A stretch of DNA of 64,000 bases from an uncultured Pelagibacteraceae bacterium (GTDB lineage Bacteria > Pseudomonadota > Alphaproteobacteria > Pelagibacterales > Pelagibacteraceae), in the NCBI GenBank assembly GCA_902520335.1, contig CABYNS010000001.1, positions 159,604 to 223,603 on the forward strand. The letters run 5' to 3'. The translations under genes and the position numbers were made by a program. The notes under the pieces are model-generated. The model ran no database searches, had not been told where the DNA came from, and saw nothing but the letters and a program-made list of their open reading frames with translations. Every line of letters begins with the position of its first letter. Position 1 is the stretch's first letter. Shown piece by piece: positions 1 through 14,439 of the stretch.

Positions 1-1478
1 AAGGTGTTTTAGGACTTGGAGGGATTATTGGTGGCACAAGATCTGGTACAGAATTTAATACAAAAAATATATTACTAGAGTCAGCATATTTTGAACCTGG
101 ATCGATAAGAAATACTGCAAAAAAATTGAATCTTGATACAGATGCAAAGTTTAGATTTGAAAGAGGTATAGATCCGCTATCAATCGAGGAGGGTTTAAAT
201 AAAGCTGCAAAATTAATAAAAGAGATTTGTGGTGGTGAAATTAGTAAAATTGATATTCAAAAAACAGAAACTTACAAAACAAAAAAAATTACATTTGACC
301 CAAATATTTTTGAAAAAATATCTGGCTTTAAAATTTCTTTTAAAGAAATGATTAAAATTTTAGAGGGTCTTGGTTTTGAGGTAAAAAAGGATAAGAAAAG
401 TTTCAAATTAGCTATTCCCGCATGGAGACCGGATATTTCACAGGAAGTAGATATCGTTGAAGAGTTGCTAAGAATAAGTGGTTATGAAAAGATAAAATAT
501 ATAGAGCCAATTAAACAAAGAAAAAAGTCTACTTTAAACAAATTTCAGAAATTATTTCATTTTTTACAAAGATCAGTAGCATCCAAAGGTTATCTGGAGG
601 CAATCACTTGGTCGTTTACTGATAAACGTTATAATGATTATTTCAGAGATACAAAAAAAGAGATAAAGATTATTAATCCTATTAGTTCAGAATTAGGAGT
701 TTTAAGAAATTCAATTTTTTCAAATTTAATAATGCATATTAATAAAAACCTCGATAGAGGTTTTAAAGACTTATCAGTTTTTGAAATAGGCCCTAGTTTT
801 TATGGTTCTAATCCTGGCGAACAAAATACTGTAGTATGTGGTTTGACAGTGGGTAAAAAATCTAGATTGTCTTGGATTGAAAAAGATAGAAACGTAGATG
901 TATTTGATGTGAAAAGAGATGTTGTTCAAACTTTAGTTGAGGCTGGTTATGACTCTCAAAATTTTTTTATTGATAACGAAACACCCAGTTATTATCACCC
1001 CGGAAAATCAGGAAGATTGTTTTTAGATAATGTAAAAAATCAAATAGCTGCATATTTTGGAGAAATCCACCCAAATATTTTAAAACAGATTGATATGAAA
1101 ACAGAGTCTGTAGTTGGTTTTGAGATTTTTATGGAAAATTTAAAATTACCTGAAAAAACCCTTAAAGATCTAAAAGAAAAATTTTCATTTTCAGATTATC
1201 AAAAATCCGAGAGGGATTTTGCATTTATTGTAAACAAAGATGTGAGGGCCCAAGATTTGATAGAAACTATTTCAAGTGTAGACGAAAGTTTAATAAAAGA
1301 TATTAGAGTTTTTGATGTTTATGAGGGTGAGAATATTCCTGAAAATCAGAAATCGATAGCAATTAGTGTAACGATACAATCATCGGAAAGAACCTTAAAT
1401 GAGAATGATTTAGAAAAAATTAATGATTTGATAATCAAGTCAGTTGAAAATAAAACTGGTGCAAAAATTCGATCTTAA
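1..1478 (+). CDS. pheT: Phenylalanyl-tRNA synthetase beta subunit (5' truncated by window edge)
   Basis: Frame is open from the window start ([11 protein letters not shown]...); RFERGID, B5 and C-terminal anticodon-binding domain ([15 protein letters not shown]) are typical of PheT. The supplied start at 126 is an internal TTG. Confidence 0.93.
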   Translation, partial: GVLGLGGIIGGTRSGTEFNTKNILLESAYFEPGSIRNTAKKLNLDTDAKFRFERGIDPLSIEEGLNKAAKLIKEICGGEISKIDIQKTETYKTKKITFDPNIFEKISGFKISFKEMIKILEGLGFEVKKDKKSFKLAIPAWRPDISQEVDIVEELLRISGYEKIKYIEPIKQRKKSTLNKFQKLFHFLQRSVASKGYLEAITWSFTDKRYNDYFRDTKKEIKIINPISSELGVLRNSIFSNLIMHINKNLDRGFKDLSVFEIGPSFYGSNPGEQNTVVCGLTVGKKSRLSWIEKDRNVDVFDVKRDVVQTLVEAGYDSQNFFIDNETPSYYHPGKSGRLFLDNVKNQIAAYFGEIHPNILKQIDMKTESVVGFEIFMENLKLPEKTLKDLKEKFSFSDYQKSERDFAFIVNKDVRAQDLIETISSVDESLIKDIRVFDVYEGENIPENQKSIAISVTIQSSERTLNENDLEKINDLIIKSVENKTGAKIRS

Positions 1479-1485
1479 TATTTAA

Positions 1486-3291
1486 ATGAACACTATCGAC
1501 AATATAAGAAATTTTTCAATTATTGCGCACATTGATCATGGTAAATCAACAATTGCAGATAGGATAATTCATAAATGTGGTGGTTTAACAGAAAGGGAAA
1601 TGAAAGCTCAGGTTTTAGACTCTATGGATATTGAGAGAGAGAGGGGAATAACAATTAAAGCCCAAACAGTTAAGCTAAATTATAAAGCCAAAAATGGAAA
1701 AGAATACATATTAAATATAATAGATACCCCAGGACATGTTGATTTTAGTTATGAGGTCAGCAGATCTCTTTATGCATGTGAGGGTTCCATACTTATTGTT
1801 GATAGCACCCAAGGTGTTGAAGCCCAAACATTAGCTAACGTTTATCAAGCCCTCGACACTAACCATGAAATAATTCCTGTTTTAAATAAGATTGATTTAC
1901 CAGCATCAGATTTAGAGAGAACCAGTAAACAAATTGAGGATGTAATTGGTATCGATACTGAAAATGCTATTTCATGTTCAGGAAAAACTGGGGAGGGGAT
2001 CGATGAGATATTAGAACAAATAATAAATAGATTACCTGGACCAAAAGGTGATTTAGAACAGGATTTAAAATGTTTATTAGTAGATAGTTGGTATGACACA
2101 TATCTTGGGGTAGTTATATTAGTAAGAGTTATAAATGGAAAGATTGCTAAAAATATGAAAATAAAAATGCTTTCAACTAATCAAGATTATGTAGTTGAAA
2201 AAGTTGGTGTATTCACACCCAAACCAAAAGATATCAATGAATTAAATGCTGGTGAGATTGGTTTTATTACAACCGGAATAAAGGTTTTATCTGATACAAA
2301 AGTTGGAGACACTATTTGTGACGCTTCTAAGCCATCAGTAGATCCATTACCCGGTTTTAAACCAAGCAAACCTGTTGTTTTCTGCGGGCTATTTCCAGTC
2401 GATAGTTCAGAATATCAAAAATTAAAAGATGGACTAGCAAAACTTCAATTAAATGATGCAAGTTTTTCATTTGAAGCAGAGTCATCATCTGCTCTTGGCT
2501 TAGGTTTTAGATGTGGTTTTTTGGGATTACTTCATCTTGAAATTATTACAGAAAGATTAGAAAGAGAGTTTGATGTAAATTTACTAACAACAACTCCGGG
2601 TGTTGTTTACAAAGTAAATTTGAATAAAGGCAATACAATTGATTTACAAAACCCGTCAAGTTTACCTGACCCCACATTAATTAAATCAATCGAAGAGCCT
2701 TGGATAAAAGCTACAATTATAACACCAGATCAATATTTAGGTTCAATTATAAAATTATGCCAAGATAAAAGAGGCATTCAAACTAATTTAACCTATTCAG
2801 GCAACAGAGCAGTTTTAAGCTATGAGCTACCTTTAAACGAAGTAGTTTTCGACTTTAATGATAGGATAAAATCAATGACTAGCGGATATGCAAGCTTTGA
2901 TTACGAAATCATTGATCATAGAGAGGGTGACTTGGTAAAACTAGGAATTCTAGTTAATACTGAACCAGTTGATGCATTAGCAATGATGATTCATAGGGAC
3001 TTTGCGCAAAGAACAGGAAGAGAGGTTTGTGAAAAATTAAAAGACTTAATCCCAAGACATAATTTTATGATACCAGTTCAAGCCGCAATTGGAGGAAAGA
3101 TTATCGCAAGAGAAACAATTAAAGGTTTCAAGAAAGATGTTTTGACAAAAATTCATGGAGGTGGAGCCACAGATAGAAAAAGAAAACTTCTTGAAAAACA
3201 AAAAAAAGGTAAGGCAAGATCCAAGCAGTTTGGGAGAGTCGAAATACCACAAGAAGCATTTATTGGAGTGTTAAAAATTTCTAAAGATTAA
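1486..3291 (+). CDS. lepA: Elongation factor 4 (LepA)
   Basis: [38 protein letters not shown], and the LepA C-terminus [24 protein letters not shown]. Confidence 0.97.
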   Translation: MNTIDNIRNFSIIAHIDHGKSTIADRIIHKCGGLTEREMKAQVLDSMDIERERGITIKAQTVKLNYKAKNGKEYILNIIDTPGHVDFSYEVSRSLYACEGSILIVDSTQGVEAQTLANVYQALDTNHEIIPVLNKIDLPASDLERTSKQIEDVIGIDTENAISCSGKTGEGIDEILEQIINRLPGPKGDLEQDLKCLLVDSWYDTYLGVVILVRVINGKIAKNMKIKMLSTNQDYVVEKVGVFTPKPKDINELNAGEIGFITTGIKVLSDTKVGDTICDASKPSVDPLPGFKPSKPVVFCGLFPVDSSEYQKLKDGLAKLQLNDASFSFEAESSSALGLGFRCGFLGLLHLEIITERLEREFDVNLLTTTPGVVYKVNLNKGNTIDLQNPSSLPDPTLIKSIEEPWIKATIITPDQYLGSIIKLCQDKRGIQTNLTYSGNRAVLSYELPLNEVVFDFNDRIKSMTSGYASFDYEIIDHREGDLVKLGILVNTEPVDALAMMIHRDFAQRTGREVCEKLKDLIPRHNFMIPVQAAIGGKIIARETIKGFKKDVLTKIHGGGATDRKRKLLEKQKKGKARSKQFGRVEIPQEAFIGVLKISKD

Positions 3292-4378
3292 TTTTATCAT
3301 TGATAATTTTTAAATATCTTTTATTCAAATGAATTTTAAAAGGAAAATTTTTATCACTATTGTCAGGTTTTGTTTTTATCCTAAAGTATCTGAGTTTTAA
3401 AATTTTGCTAATTCTCTCGCATTTTTTATTTGGATGATCAGCAGGTATAATTTCAATAACTTTTGTACCTGGCTTACAAAATATTATATTTGTAAGTGCT
3501 GCTCCATGAGCACCTAATATGATTGAGGAATTTCTAAAAAGATATATCTGCTTTTCCTGAGAAAGTCTTTCTGGCTTGTAGATTCCGAATCTATTTTTTT
3601 TAAGCCAGTCATTTAAAGAGCCTTGATTGAAGATTTTACAGTGATTAAATCTAGAGGTTGATCTATCTAAAAAAACTTTTTTAAAAGAATTAAATTTTTT
3701 AGATTTATTCAAAAAAATTTTTCTATTGATAAGTATTACCCACTTTGGGATTTTTTTCACTTCATTTTGAATATAACCTTTTTTATACCAGGGATGATCA
3801 ATACATATTATTTTATCTGCAGAAATGTGTTTATATTTTGAGCTATCAATTAATTTTTTTTTTGAAATACCTAAAATCTCAAATATTTTAATTTGCCATT
3901 TTTGTGGTCTAGAAACATAATAAAAACTTATTTTTTCTTTTATCTTTTTCTGTGAAATATATATTTTTGGGATTATATCAAATATGAAATGAAAATAATT
4001 ATTCCCACTACCTCCCTGAGATAAATTCAGAACAGTGCCAGGAAATTTTTTTATAAACGACGTTGTTCCTTTTTTTAATACCGAGTTATATTTGATGTTT
4101 TTTAATCTTCCATTTATTTGTTGAAAAGATAGTTTTGGTAATAAAAAATTATTTTTAATAACAGCGACATTCTCGTTATTATCTGTAAATATTCTTGCTT
4201 TTTTAACAATGTAAAATTTGTACTTTTTATTTTCGAAATTTCTGATTTTAGGATCGTTGATTTGTGATATTTCAACGACAGAAGAAAAATTTTTTTTTAT
4301 TATTATTTTACCATGAATATGTTCAAAAACTTTTGATCTTAAATTTTTATAATATGATTTTATTTTTTTCTTAATCAT
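3281..4378 (-). CDS. Glycosyltransferase family 61-like (DUF563) protein
   Basis: C-terminal [24 protein letters not shown] motif typical of the GT61/capsular glycosyltransferase family. Confidence 0.7.
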   Translation of the reverse strand: MIKKKIKSYYKNLRSKVFEHIHGKIIIKKNFSSVVEISQINDPKIRNFENKKYKFYIVKKARIFTDNNENVAVIKNNFLLPKLSFQQINGRLKNIKYNSVLKKGTTSFIKKFPGTVLNLSQGGSGNNYFHFIFDIIPKIYISQKKIKEKISFYYVSRPQKWQIKIFEILGISKKKLIDSSKYKHISADKIICIDHPWYKKGYIQNEVKKIPKWVILINRKIFLNKSKKFNSFKKVFLDRSTSRFNHCKIFNQGSLNDWLKKNRFGIYKPERLSQEKQIYLFRNSSIILGAHGAALTNIIFCKPGTKVIEIIPADHPNKKCERISKILKLRYFRIKTKPDNSDKNFPFKIHLNKRYLKIINDKINL

Positions 4379-4380
4379 TT

Positions 4381-5430
4381 ATGATAAAGAATAATTATAT
4401 TATGGGTGAAGTAATAAAATGGGGAATAATTGGACTTGGAAATGTAGCTCATGAGTTTGCAAAATCATTTTATAATACAAAAAATGCTAAGTTAATAGCA
4501 ATTGCAAGTAAATCAGAAAATAAATTATCAAAATTTAAGGCTAATTTTAATATTGATACAAACAATTGTCATAATGATTATGAAAAATTACTAAATAATA
4601 ACAAAGTAGATATAGTTTATATAGCTTTACCAAATAGTTTACATTATGAATGGGTAAAAAAATCATTAGATTTTAAAAAGCACATTCTTGTTGAAAAGCC
4701 AGCATTTATAAATTCACAAGAAACCCAAAGTATTTTTAATCACCCTAACTTTGATGACTTTTTTATAGGAGAGGGTTTTATGTTTCGATATCATCCTCAA
4801 ATAATGAAGATAATTGAGCTATTAAAGAATGACAGTATTGGTCAAATTATTTCAATGCAGTCCTCGTTTGGAAAAAATTTGTTATCAAAAAAACGTTTTT
4901 TTGGACTCTTTAATTCAAGTAAATTTGATAAAAAAAAAAGATTTTTTTCTAAATCATTAGGTGGTGGAGCCATATTAGATCATGGTTCATATACTGTTTC
5001 TATGAGCTTGTTAATTGCATCTTTATTAGATGGTGTGGATATTGAAAATTTCGACTTATCTGAAGGAAAAAAAAAGAAAGTAGAAAATATTGATGTAGAA
5101 AGTTCTGTAAAATTAATTTTTGACAAAAAATTTCAAGCGGAAATTACTGCATCTTTTTCGAGAGATATTGGATATTCCACGACAATAAATGGCAAGAATG
5201 GAAAAATATTAATTACCAATACTTGGAATTCAGATGAGGGTGAAATAATTTTAATTAATGATAAGAAAAAAAATTTTAAAATAAAAAATGAGAAAAATAT
5301 TTATTCCAGGGAAATTGATGAAATTAGTAATGATATCTTAAATAATAAAAATGAGGCAAGTTTTCCAGGCACTAATAAAAAAGATATATTAATAGGTAGC
5401 AAAATTTTGGATAGATGGATAAATGAGTAA
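4381..5430 (+). CDS. Gfo/Idh/MocA family oxidoreductase
   Basis: N-terminal Rossmann motif WGIIGLGNVAHEFAKSF, then IALPNSLHYEWVKKSLDFKKHILVEKPA. Start may be the internal Met (MGEVIKWG). Confidence 0.85.
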   Translation: MIKNNYIMGEVIKWGIIGLGNVAHEFAKSFYNTKNAKLIAIASKSENKLSKFKANFNIDTNNCHNDYEKLLNNNKVDIVYIALPNSLHYEWVKKSLDFKKHILVEKPAFINSQETQSIFNHPNFDDFFIGEGFMFRYHPQIMKIIELLKNDSIGQIISMQSSFGKNLLSKKRFFGLFNSSKFDKKKRFFSKSLGGGAILDHGSYTVSMSLLIASLLDGVDIENFDLSEGKKKKVENIDVESSVKLIFDKKFQAEITASFSRDIGYSTTINGKNGKILITNTWNSDEGEIILINDKKKNFKIKNEKNIYSREIDEISNDILNNKNEASFPGTNKKDILIGSKILDRWINE

Positions 5431-6229
5431 AAATAAATTTATTGATTGTGTTACTTTCTTTGATAACAATTTTATGTTTAATCTTAGGTATAATGTTCTT
5501 AAAAAATATATTGATTATTTTGTTATTTGTGAGTCCAAATATGATCATAAAAACAATATAAAAAAATTAAATTTTGATTTTAGAGATTACGACTCAAAAA
5601 AAATTAAGTATATTATTTTAGATAAACCATTTCCCAATAATATTGATATATGGAAAAATCAAGCCATTCAAAGAGAATTCATTTTAGAACACATAACTTT
5701 TGCTCAACCAGATGACTATGTTTTTTTCTCAGATCCTGATGAAATTCCAAATCCACAAATATTTAAAAACTTCAATTTAGTAAAAAAATACGGAATTTTT
5801 TATCAAAAATGTTTTAATTATAAATTTAACCTCTACAATCCTTATGAAACACCTTGGGAGGGTACAAGAGTCTGTAAAAAAAAAAACTTAAACTCTATAG
5901 ATTATATGCGTCAAAAAATTAAATCAAAGAACCTCAAATATAATTTTTTAAGATTTGATAAAGAAAAAAGTATACAAATTTATGAAAATGCTGGTTGGCA
6001 TTTTAATAATATTATGGAGCCTAATGAAATATCTCTTAAACTTAAGACGTTTGCTCACATAGAATTTAGTGATAGCAAGTTCTCAGATATTGATATAATA
6101 AAATCAAAAATTGATAAAAAAGTTGATTTATTCAATAGAGGACATCAATATAAGAAAGTTGCCTTAGATCAAACTTTTCCAAAATATCTTTATGATAATT
6201 ATCAATTATATAAAAAATTTATTTTGTAA
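5423..6229 (+). CDS. Glycosyltransferase family 17-like protein
   Basis: [37 protein letters not shown] and [10 protein letters not shown] resemble GT17 (beta-1,4-mannosyl-glycoprotein GlcNAc-transferase type) proteins. Confidence 0.75.
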   Translation: MSKNKFIDCVTFFDNNFMFNLRYNVLKKYIDYFVICESKYDHKNNIKKLNFDFRDYDSKKIKYIILDKPFPNNIDIWKNQAIQREFILEHITFAQPDDYVFFSDPDEIPNPQIFKNFNLVKKYGIFYQKCFNYKFNLYNPYETPWEGTRVCKKKNLNSIDYMRQKIKSKNLKYNFLRFDKEKSIQIYENAGWHFNNIMEPNEISLKLKTFAHIEFSDSKFSDIDIIKSKIDKKVDLFNRGHQYKKVALDQTFPKYLYDNYQLYKKFIL

Positions 6230-6232
6230 TCT

Positions 6233-6322
6233 GGAGAGGTGGCCGAGTGGTTGAAGGCGCACGCTTGGAAAGCGTGTAAAGGGGAAACTCTTTCATGGGT
6301 TCGAATCCCATTCTCTCCGCCA
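6233..6322 (+). tRNA. tRNA-Ser(GGA), CCA encoded
   Basis: Cloverleaf with acceptor GGAGAGG/CTCTCC, loop containing GGA, long variable arm, canonical T-loop TTCGAAT, 3' CCA. Confidence 0.95.
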
Positions 6323-6324
6323 TC

Positions 6325-6353
6325 AAATAAGCTTTGGTATATAAAGCTTATTT
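6325..6353 (+). terminator. Hairpin downstream of tRNA-Ser (possible terminator)
   Basis: AAATAAGCTTT-GGTATAT-AAAGCTTATTT: perfect 11-bp stem with 7-nt loop; weak T tract follows. Confidence 0.5.
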
Positions 6354-6383
6354 AAGATTTTAATTAGAAATTTGTAATTATAA

Positions 6384-6414
6384 TTGAGCAATTTTTACCA
6401 AAAAATGTTATAAT
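6384..6414 (+). promoter_or_regulatory. Putative sigma70-type promoter for gyrB
   Basis: TTGAGC, 19-nt spacer, TATAAT at 6409-6414, just upstream of the ATG at 6438. Confidence 0.4.
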
Positions 6415-6428
6415 TTTTTTTTCCTTAA

Positions 6429-8495
<2,067 letters not shown>

Positions 8496-8498
8496 ATT

Positions 8499-9779
8499 AT
8501 GAAGTTTTTTGAAACTTCAAAATTTCATACTTTAAAGAAATCCACTTATATTTCTCTAAGATGGATTGGTATAATAGGCCAGTTAATTTCAGTTTATATT
8601 GTTTATTTTTTTTTTAATTTCAAATTTAATTTTATTTTATCAAATTTAGTTATTTTTATTGGAATTTTAAGCAATTTTTATTTGATTTTTATTTATAATA
8701 AAACTCAACTTTCTGACAGATCAGCACTAATTTTTTTGATGATCGATATCTTTCAATTAGGGTCACTAATATATTTAACAGGGGGAGTCGTAAATCCCTT
8801 CATGATTTTTTTGTTAATTCCTAGTGTATTTGCATCCTCTAACTTAGGTATTAGAACTAATTTATTTCTTGTTATTACAACAATATTGATGATTGCTTTT
8901 CTGACATTTTATTCAAAAGATTTACCTGCGCCATTAAATGATCATTTTCATGTTGACCCTTATTATTTTTATTCAATTCCAATCGCCTTTATAATTGCTT
9001 TAATTTTTTTAAATTATTTTGCGATTGTATTTGGCTCAGAGTCTAGAAAAAGAAAAGAGGCATTAAGCAAAATGGAGGAAATAATGGCCCAAGAGCATGA
9101 GATGTTATCTTTAGGGGGACAGGCAGCAGCAGCAGCTCATTCTCTTGGAACTCCATTGTCCACGATTAAAATTATCTCACAGGAGTTAAAACAACAGTTA
9201 AAGGACCGTAAAGAACTGACTTCGGACATAGAATTATTATCAAGTCAGGTTGAAAGATGTAACCAAATTTTGAAAAGGTTGTCTTTAAATCCTATTGGAG
9301 AAGATGATTTTATAGATGAGGACTTAAATTTTGAAAAATATATAAACCAAATTGTTAACTCATTCAAAGAAACAAGTAATAAAAAATTTATCTTAAATTT
9401 TGATCAAGATGCTAGCCCAAGAAAAATTCCAAAATCAATAGAGATTATATATGGTTTGAGAAATTTTATTGGAAATGCAAATAAATTTGCTAAAGAAAAA
9501 ATATTTATAACTCTAAAAAGTAACAATGAATATACTGAAATTACTATCGAAGATGATGGCGAAGGATATCCTGGTGAAATATTGTCAAAAATAGGTGAAC
9601 CGTATTTAAGATCACTTAAGAATAAAGATAAAAACCAATCAGGTTTAGGTCTAGGAATATTTATAGGTAAAAACTTACTTGAAAAAAATTTTGCTTCTTT
9701 AAATTGTCAAAATTCTAAAACAAGAACTGGGGCTGAAGTGAATATAAGATGGAAAAACCAAGATTTAAAAAAAATTTAA
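8499..9779 (+). CDS. regB: RegB/PrrB-type redox-responsive sensor histidine kinase
   Basis: Multi-TM N-terminus, GGVVNPF (RegB GGxxNPF motif), H-box [14 protein letters not shown], conserved Cys in QVERCNQIL, ATPase G-boxes [12 protein letters not shown]. Confidence 0.8.
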   Translation: MKFFETSKFHTLKKSTYISLRWIGIIGQLISVYIVYFFFNFKFNFILSNLVIFIGILSNFYLIFIYNKTQLSDRSALIFLMIDIFQLGSLIYLTGGVVNPFMIFLLIPSVFASSNLGIRTNLFLVITTILMIAFLTFYSKDLPAPLNDHFHVDPYYFYSIPIAFIIALIFLNYFAIVFGSESRKRKEALSKMEEIMAQEHEMLSLGGQAAAAAHSLGTPLSTIKIISQELKQQLKDRKELTSDIELLSSQVERCNQILKRLSLNPIGEDDFIDEDLNFEKYINQIVNSFKETSNKKFILNFDQDASPRKIPKSIEIIYGLRNFIGNANKFAKEKIFITLKSNNEYTEITIEDDGEGYPGEILSKIGEPYLRSLKNKDKNQSGLGLGIFIGKNLLEKNFASLNCQNSKTRTGAEVNIRWKNQDLKKI

Positions 9780-11575
9780 TGTAATTTTGCTTTTTTATCA
9801 AATAATGAGCTTAATTGGGAAATCATTACATCACCGAGTTCATTTACATCAGTGATCTTGATTGCTCTTTTATAATATCTAGAAACATCATGACCAATCC
9901 CTATAGCTAAAATTTCTATTTCAGATTTATCCTCTATAAACTTAACCATTTTTTTCAAATGTTTCTCTAAAAAATCTCCTGAATTTACTGATAAGGTCGA
10001 GTCATCAACTGGCGCACCATCTGAAATTACCATTAAAATTTTTCTTTCCTCTTTTCTTTTCTTTATTCTATTGAAAGCCCATGTTATAGCCTCCCCATCT
10101 ATATTTTCTTTTAGCAAACCTTCTTTTAACATTAGCCCAAGGTTATCTTTTGCCTGCCTCCAATGAGTATCAGCTCCTTTATAAATAATATGTCTTAAAT
10201 CATTCAATCTTCCAGGTGTCTTTGGTTTATTATTTTTATTCCATAACTCTCTACTTTGGCCACCTTTCCAATTTTTTGTTGTAAACCCTAATATCTCTAC
10301 TTTCACCGAACAACGTTCTAAAGTTCTAGATAGAATATCAGCGCAAATAGCTGCAATTGTAATTGGTCTACCTCTCATTGAACCCGAGTTATCAATTAGA
10401 AGTGTTACTACAGTGTCCTTGAAGTCTAAATCTTTTTCCTTCTTAAAAGATAATGAATTATATGGATCCATTATAATTCTTGGTAACTTTGAACTATCAA
10501 GTAATCCTTCTTCCAAATCAAACTCCCAAGCTCTATTTTGTTTTGCCAATAATTGTCTTTGAAGTTTATTAGCAAGTTTAGTTATAACATCTTGAAAACC
10601 AATTAATTGTTGATCTAAAGCTTTTCGAAGTTTATTTGCTTCATCTGCGTTTTCAAGATTTTCAGCTTTCGTAATTTCATCAAACTGTGTAGTAAAAATT
10701 TTATAATCTACGTTAGAGTCTTTTAAATTTTTTTTTTGAATAACTTGCTCAGAGTTTTGCTCCTCTGATTCTGTATCTACAAGTTGTTCATCTAATTTAT
10801 ATTCATCAATGTTACAATCTGAATCTAAACTTGCTTCTGTTTCATCTTGCTTGTCAGGATCTTTTTTGTCCTCATCCTCACTATCATCATTTTCACTTGA
10901 CTGATTTTCTTGATTATCCTCTGGGTTTTCATCTTTTTTTTCCTCATTTTCCTCTGATTGAAAAATGTCCATTTCTTGTAATATCTGGGAAAACTTAGAA
11001 CTATAAACATTTTGATCTTCTAAATTTTGTTTAAAAAATTCTATATGTTCAAAAATTGATTTATCAAAATCTTTTTCCCAGAAGTTTAACATTTTTGATG
11101 TTAATGCATTGAGTTTGATATTATGGAAGTTTTTCAGCATATATAATTCAAAAGCTTCAACTACAGATACATCATCTTTGGATTTAATTTGATCTTTTCT
11201 TTTGTAATTAATTAATTGAGTATAGTTATCTCTTAAATTTTTATCTATTCCTTTTAACATTTTTGACCCCAATTTTTCATATCTTATTTTCTCTGTAATT
11301 GTATAAAGTGATTTACATGATGAGCTGGATGGTAAATTTTTCTTAAATATTGACTCATTAGAAAATTTTTTTTTAAGAGCTTTCGAATCTGTTTCTGCTC
11401 TAGCCTTAATAAAATCGTTTTTTGAATTTAAATTTTCTAGTTCAATTAAATCTTGTTTTTCAGAATTTTTAATATTTTTTTTAAGATTGATATTCAAATC
11501 ATCTGAGATTACCCTTGCTGTAGAGGATAGCGCTTGTCTAAGCTTTTCTTTTAAACTCTCAGTTTTGTTATTCAT
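9776..11575 (-). CDS. cobT: Cobaltochelatase CobT-like (acidic linker plus VWA domain)
   Basis: Acidic low-complexity central region, then VWA MIDAS motif DNSGSMRG; directly downstream of cobS. Confidence 0.88.
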   Translation of the reverse strand: MNNKTESLKEKLRQALSSTARVISDDLNINLKKNIKNSEKQDLIELENLNSKNDFIKARAETDSKALKKKFSNESIFKKNLPSSSSCKSLYTITEKIRYEKLGSKMLKGIDKNLRDNYTQLINYKRKDQIKSKDDVSVVEAFELYMLKNFHNIKLNALTSKMLNFWEKDFDKSIFEHIEFFKQNLEDQNVYSSKFSQILQEMDIFQSEENEEKKDENPEDNQENQSSENDDSEDEDKKDPDKQDETEASLDSDCNIDEYKLDEQLVDTESEEQNSEQVIQKKNLKDSNVDYKIFTTQFDEITKAENLENADEANKLRKALDQQLIGFQDVITKLANKLQRQLLAKQNRAWEFDLEEGLLDSSKLPRIIMDPYNSLSFKKEKDLDFKDTVVTLLIDNSGSMRGRPITIAAICADILSRTLERCSVKVEILGFTTKNWKGGQSRELWNKNNKPKTPGRLNDLRHIIYKGADTHWRQAKDNLGLMLKEGLLKENIDGEAITWAFNRIKKRKEERKILMVISDGAPVDDSTLSVNSGDFLEKHLKKMVKFIEDKSEIEILAIGIGHDVSRYYKRAIKITDVNELGDVMISQLSSLFDKKAKLH

Positions 11576-12549
11576 TAAATTTGAATATTTAATAAGGACT
11601 CTGGTAATTCCTCACCAAAACATCTTTGATAATACTCTGCAATTATATTTTTTTCAATTTCATCACATTTATTTAAAAACGTCACTCTAAAAGCATAACC
11701 TGTATCTTTAAAAATTTCTGCATTTTCAGCCCAGTGCAAAACGGTTCGTGGACTCATTACTGTAGATATATCTCCAGCTATAAATCCCTTTCTGGTTAAT
11801 GACGCAACTTTAATCATATTTGAAACCTTTTCTTTGCCTTTCGTATTATCTAAGCCTTTATTTTTTGCCAAGATTATCTCCATTTCTTTATCAAGACTAA
11901 GATAATTTAAAGTTGTAACAATATTCCATCTATCCATTTGTCCTTGATTTATTTGTTGCGTTCCATGGTAAAGTCCTGTTGTGTCTCCTAAACCAACAGT
12001 GTTAGAGGTTGCAAATAATCTAAAAAATTTATTTTGTTTAATTACTTTATTTTTATCTAAAAGAGTAAAATTACCTTCTGCTTCAAGCACTCTCTGGATA
12101 ACAAACATCACATCAGGTCTTCCTGCATCATACTCATCAAATACTAAAGCCACAGGGTTTTGTATGGACCAAGGCAAAATCCCTTCATTAAATTGTGTAA
12201 CTTGCTTACCATCTTTTAAAACAATCGCATCCTTACCTATCAAATCTATACGACTTATATGACTGTCTAAATTTACTCTGATGCATGGCCAATTTAACCT
12301 TGCAGCGATTTGTTCTATGTGAGTAGATTTTCCTGTTCCATGATAACCTTGAACCAGAACCCTTTTGTTAAAAGCAAAACCTGAGATAATTGCCAAAGTA
12401 GTATCACGATCAAATTTGTAATTTTTATCAATTTCTGGCACATATTCGCTTTTTTTAGAAAATGCATCCACCTCCATATTAGAGTCTATTCCAAAAGTCT
12501 GTTTTATTGAGAGTTTTATGTCAGGTTGGTTACTTATATCTGGTGTCAA
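11575..12549 (-). CDS. cobS: Cobaltochelatase CobS-like AAA+ ATPase
   Basis: [63 protein letters not shown]. Confidence 0.9.
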   Translation of the reverse strand: MTPDISNQPDIKLSIKQTFGIDSNMEVDAFSKKSEYVPEIDKNYKFDRDTTLAIISGFAFNKRVLVQGYHGTGKSTHIEQIAARLNWPCIRVNLDSHISRIDLIGKDAIVLKDGKQVTQFNEGILPWSIQNPVALVFDEYDAGRPDVMFVIQRVLEAEGNFTLLDKNKVIKQNKFFRLFATSNTVGLGDTTGLYHGTQQINQGQMDRWNIVTTLNYLSLDKEMEIILAKNKGLDNTKGKEKVSNMIKVASLTRKGFIAGDISTVMSPRTVLHWAENAEIFKDTGYAFRVTFLNKCDEIEKNIIAEYYQRCFGEELPESLLNIQI

Positions 12550-13067
12550 TTTTTTTCTCTATAAGTATTTTTTAATTGGGTGTAAGCCAAAGTTATTGAT
12601 TTAAGTTTTTCTTCAAATTTTTTGTTACCAGAATTCATATCAGGGTGAAATTTTTTAACAAGTATTTTAAATTTATCATAAATTTTTTCCCATTTAGACC
12701 CTACTGAAATACCTAATATTTCAAATGCTTTGATATCTTTGTGATTATATCTAAATTGTCCCATGTGATTAAAATCACTTTTTAACTTTTCTTTATCAAG
12801 GTCATCTCTCAAAGTATTGTTCCACAAGACTTTAAAGAAGTTATCTGAAGAACTAAAACTTTGCGTAGGTTTATGCCAAACCATATCTGATTTTAAAAAG
12901 TCAATTACTTGATCATCATTCATGCCTGAAAAATAATTCCAATTCTTATTGAATTCTTTGACATGATTTAAACATAACAATCTAAATTTTTTACTATTAT
13001 CTTTTTCAACTGGTGCTTTATATTCACCAATTTCATTGCAATTATCCCAGTCACAGATATTTTTCAT
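12546..13067 (-). CDS. DnaJ-domain protein
   Basis: C-terminal J-domain [31 protein letters not shown] (HPD motif). Confidence 0.82.
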   Translation of the reverse strand: MKNICDWDNCNEIGEYKAPVEKDNSKKFRLLCLNHVKEFNKNWNYFSGMNDDQVIDFLKSDMVWHKPTQSFSSSDNFFKVLWNNTLRDDLDKEKLKSDFNHMGQFRYNHKDIKAFEILGISVGSKWEKIYDKFKILVKKFHPDMNSGNKKFEEKLKSITLAYTQLKNTYREKN

Positions 13068-13083
13068 GATATACTTATATCAA

Positions 13084-13344
13084 ATGAATATAGATGAAAT
13101 AATCACAAACGTAAAAAAAAAAATAAAAAAAAATATTAATATCGAAAATATTTTAATTGAAGATAAAACATTTTTACATAAAAATCATACAGGACATGAA
13201 AGTAATAAATTTCATTTAAAAATAACTATCAAGTCTGAAGAACTAAAGAAATTAAATAAAATTGAAAGTAACAAAAAAATTTATAAAATATTAGAAGTGG
13301 AATTAAAAAATCATATTCACTCTCTGCAAATTTTAATTAAATAA
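13084..13344 (+). CDS. BolA family protein
   Basis: H-TGHESNKFHLKI motif. Likely start is the internal Met at 13084, not 13036. Confidence 0.8.
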   Translation: MNIDEIITNVKKKIKKNINIENILIEDKTFLHKNHTGHESNKFHLKITIKSEELKKLNKIESNKKIYKILEVELKNHIHSLQILIK

Positions 13345-14439
13345 TCTCTTTTCTAAAAAAAGTTTTATAGTAGTATTAGAAAATTCTTTTTCAATTATTG
13401 GACCACCAATTTTTCTAATAAGCATTAGCTTGATATTTTTTGAATTATTTTTTTTATCCCTCATCATAAAGGATATGATCTGATTAATTTTTTTTATAGT
13501 AAAATAATTTTGAATAGAATCTGGAAAATGAGAATTATTCAGATGTTTAATCGCAGAATTAAATTCTTTAAAGGTAATCAACTTTTTATTATGACTAAAT
13601 TCAAACGCTGATTTCATACCTAGAATTACTGCCTCTCCATGATTTAATCTTTTAGAAAAATTTAAACTTGCCTCGTATGCATGAGCAAAAGTATGACCAA
13701 AATTTAAAATTTTTCTAAGATTCTTTTCTTTCTCATCCTTTTCAACTATTGATTTTTTGACTTTACAACTTTCATAAATAGATTTTTCAATAGTTGGAGA
13801 CTTAAGTTTAAGTATTTCATTAATATTTTTATCCAAAAAATTATAAAATTTTTTATTTGCAATTAATGCATGCTTTACTATTTCAGCGTAACCACAAACT
13901 ACTTCTCTAAAAGGAAGACTTTTCAAAAAGTCTACATCACTTATAACAATTTTGGGTTGATAAAAACTTCCAATTAAATTCTTACCTTGTGATGTGTTAA
14001 TACCTGTTTTACCACCAACAGATGAGTCAACTTGTGATAGCAATGTTGTTGGAATATTTACAAACTTTAAACCTCTTTTGAATAAACTTGCAGCAAAACC
14101 TGTCACATCACCAGTAATTCCTCCTCCAATAGATATTAAACAGTCATCTCTTGAAAAATTTTTCTCAAGTAAAACATCTAAAATTTTACTAACATTTTTC
14201 TGATTTTTATTTTTCTCATTGGCATTGTAAATAAATTTGTAAAGCTCATATTTCTTAAGAGAGTTTACAATTTGTTTGATATATCTATTTGGAATATTTT
14301 TATCTAAAACTAAAAAGCATTTTTTAAAGCTAATAGAATTTTTTTTTAATATTTGTGACAAATTAGAAATTAAATTTCTACCAATTATAATAGGATATTT
14401 CTCAGAATTAGTTTTAACTATCAGTTTAATTGGCTTCAT
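13333..14439 (-). CDS. aroB: 3-dehydroquinate synthase
   Basis: GGGITGDVTGFAASLFKRGLKFVNIPTTLLSQVDSSVGGKTGIN, LNFGHTFAHAYE, HGEAV. Confidence 0.96.
   Translation of the reverse strand: MKPIKLIVKTNSEKYPIIIGRNLISNLSQILKKNSISFKKCFLVLDKNIPNRYIKQIVNSLKKYELYKFIYNANEKNKNQKNVSKILDVLLEKNFSRDDCLISIGGGITGDVTGFAASLFKRGLKFVNIPTTLLSQVDSSVGGKTGINTSQGKNLIGSFYQPKIVISDVDFLKSLPFREVVCGYAEIVKHALIANKKFYNFLDKNINEILKLKSPTIEKSIYESCKVKKSIVEKDEKEKNLRKILNFGHTFAHAYEASLNFSKRLNHGEAVILGMKSAFEFSHNKKLITFKEFNSAIKHLNNSHFPDSIQNYFTIKKINQIISFMMRDKKNNSKNIKLMLIRKIGGPIIEKEFSNTTIKLFLEKRLFN

Noticed and set aside
1845-2369. Antisense ORFs within lepA (and similar ones within dapD, argB, trpB, accA, glcB and others)
   Set aside because: All fully contained in confidently identified genes on the other strand; no motif support.
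3281-6322. Prophage or integrative element at tRNA-Ser
   Set aside because: No integrase, no phage structural genes and no direct repeat of the tRNA 3' end was seen; only glycan genes.
10825-11010. 61-aa Lys/Met-rich ORF inside cobT
   Set aside because: Alternate-frame reading of the CobT acidic low-complexity linker, not a gene.
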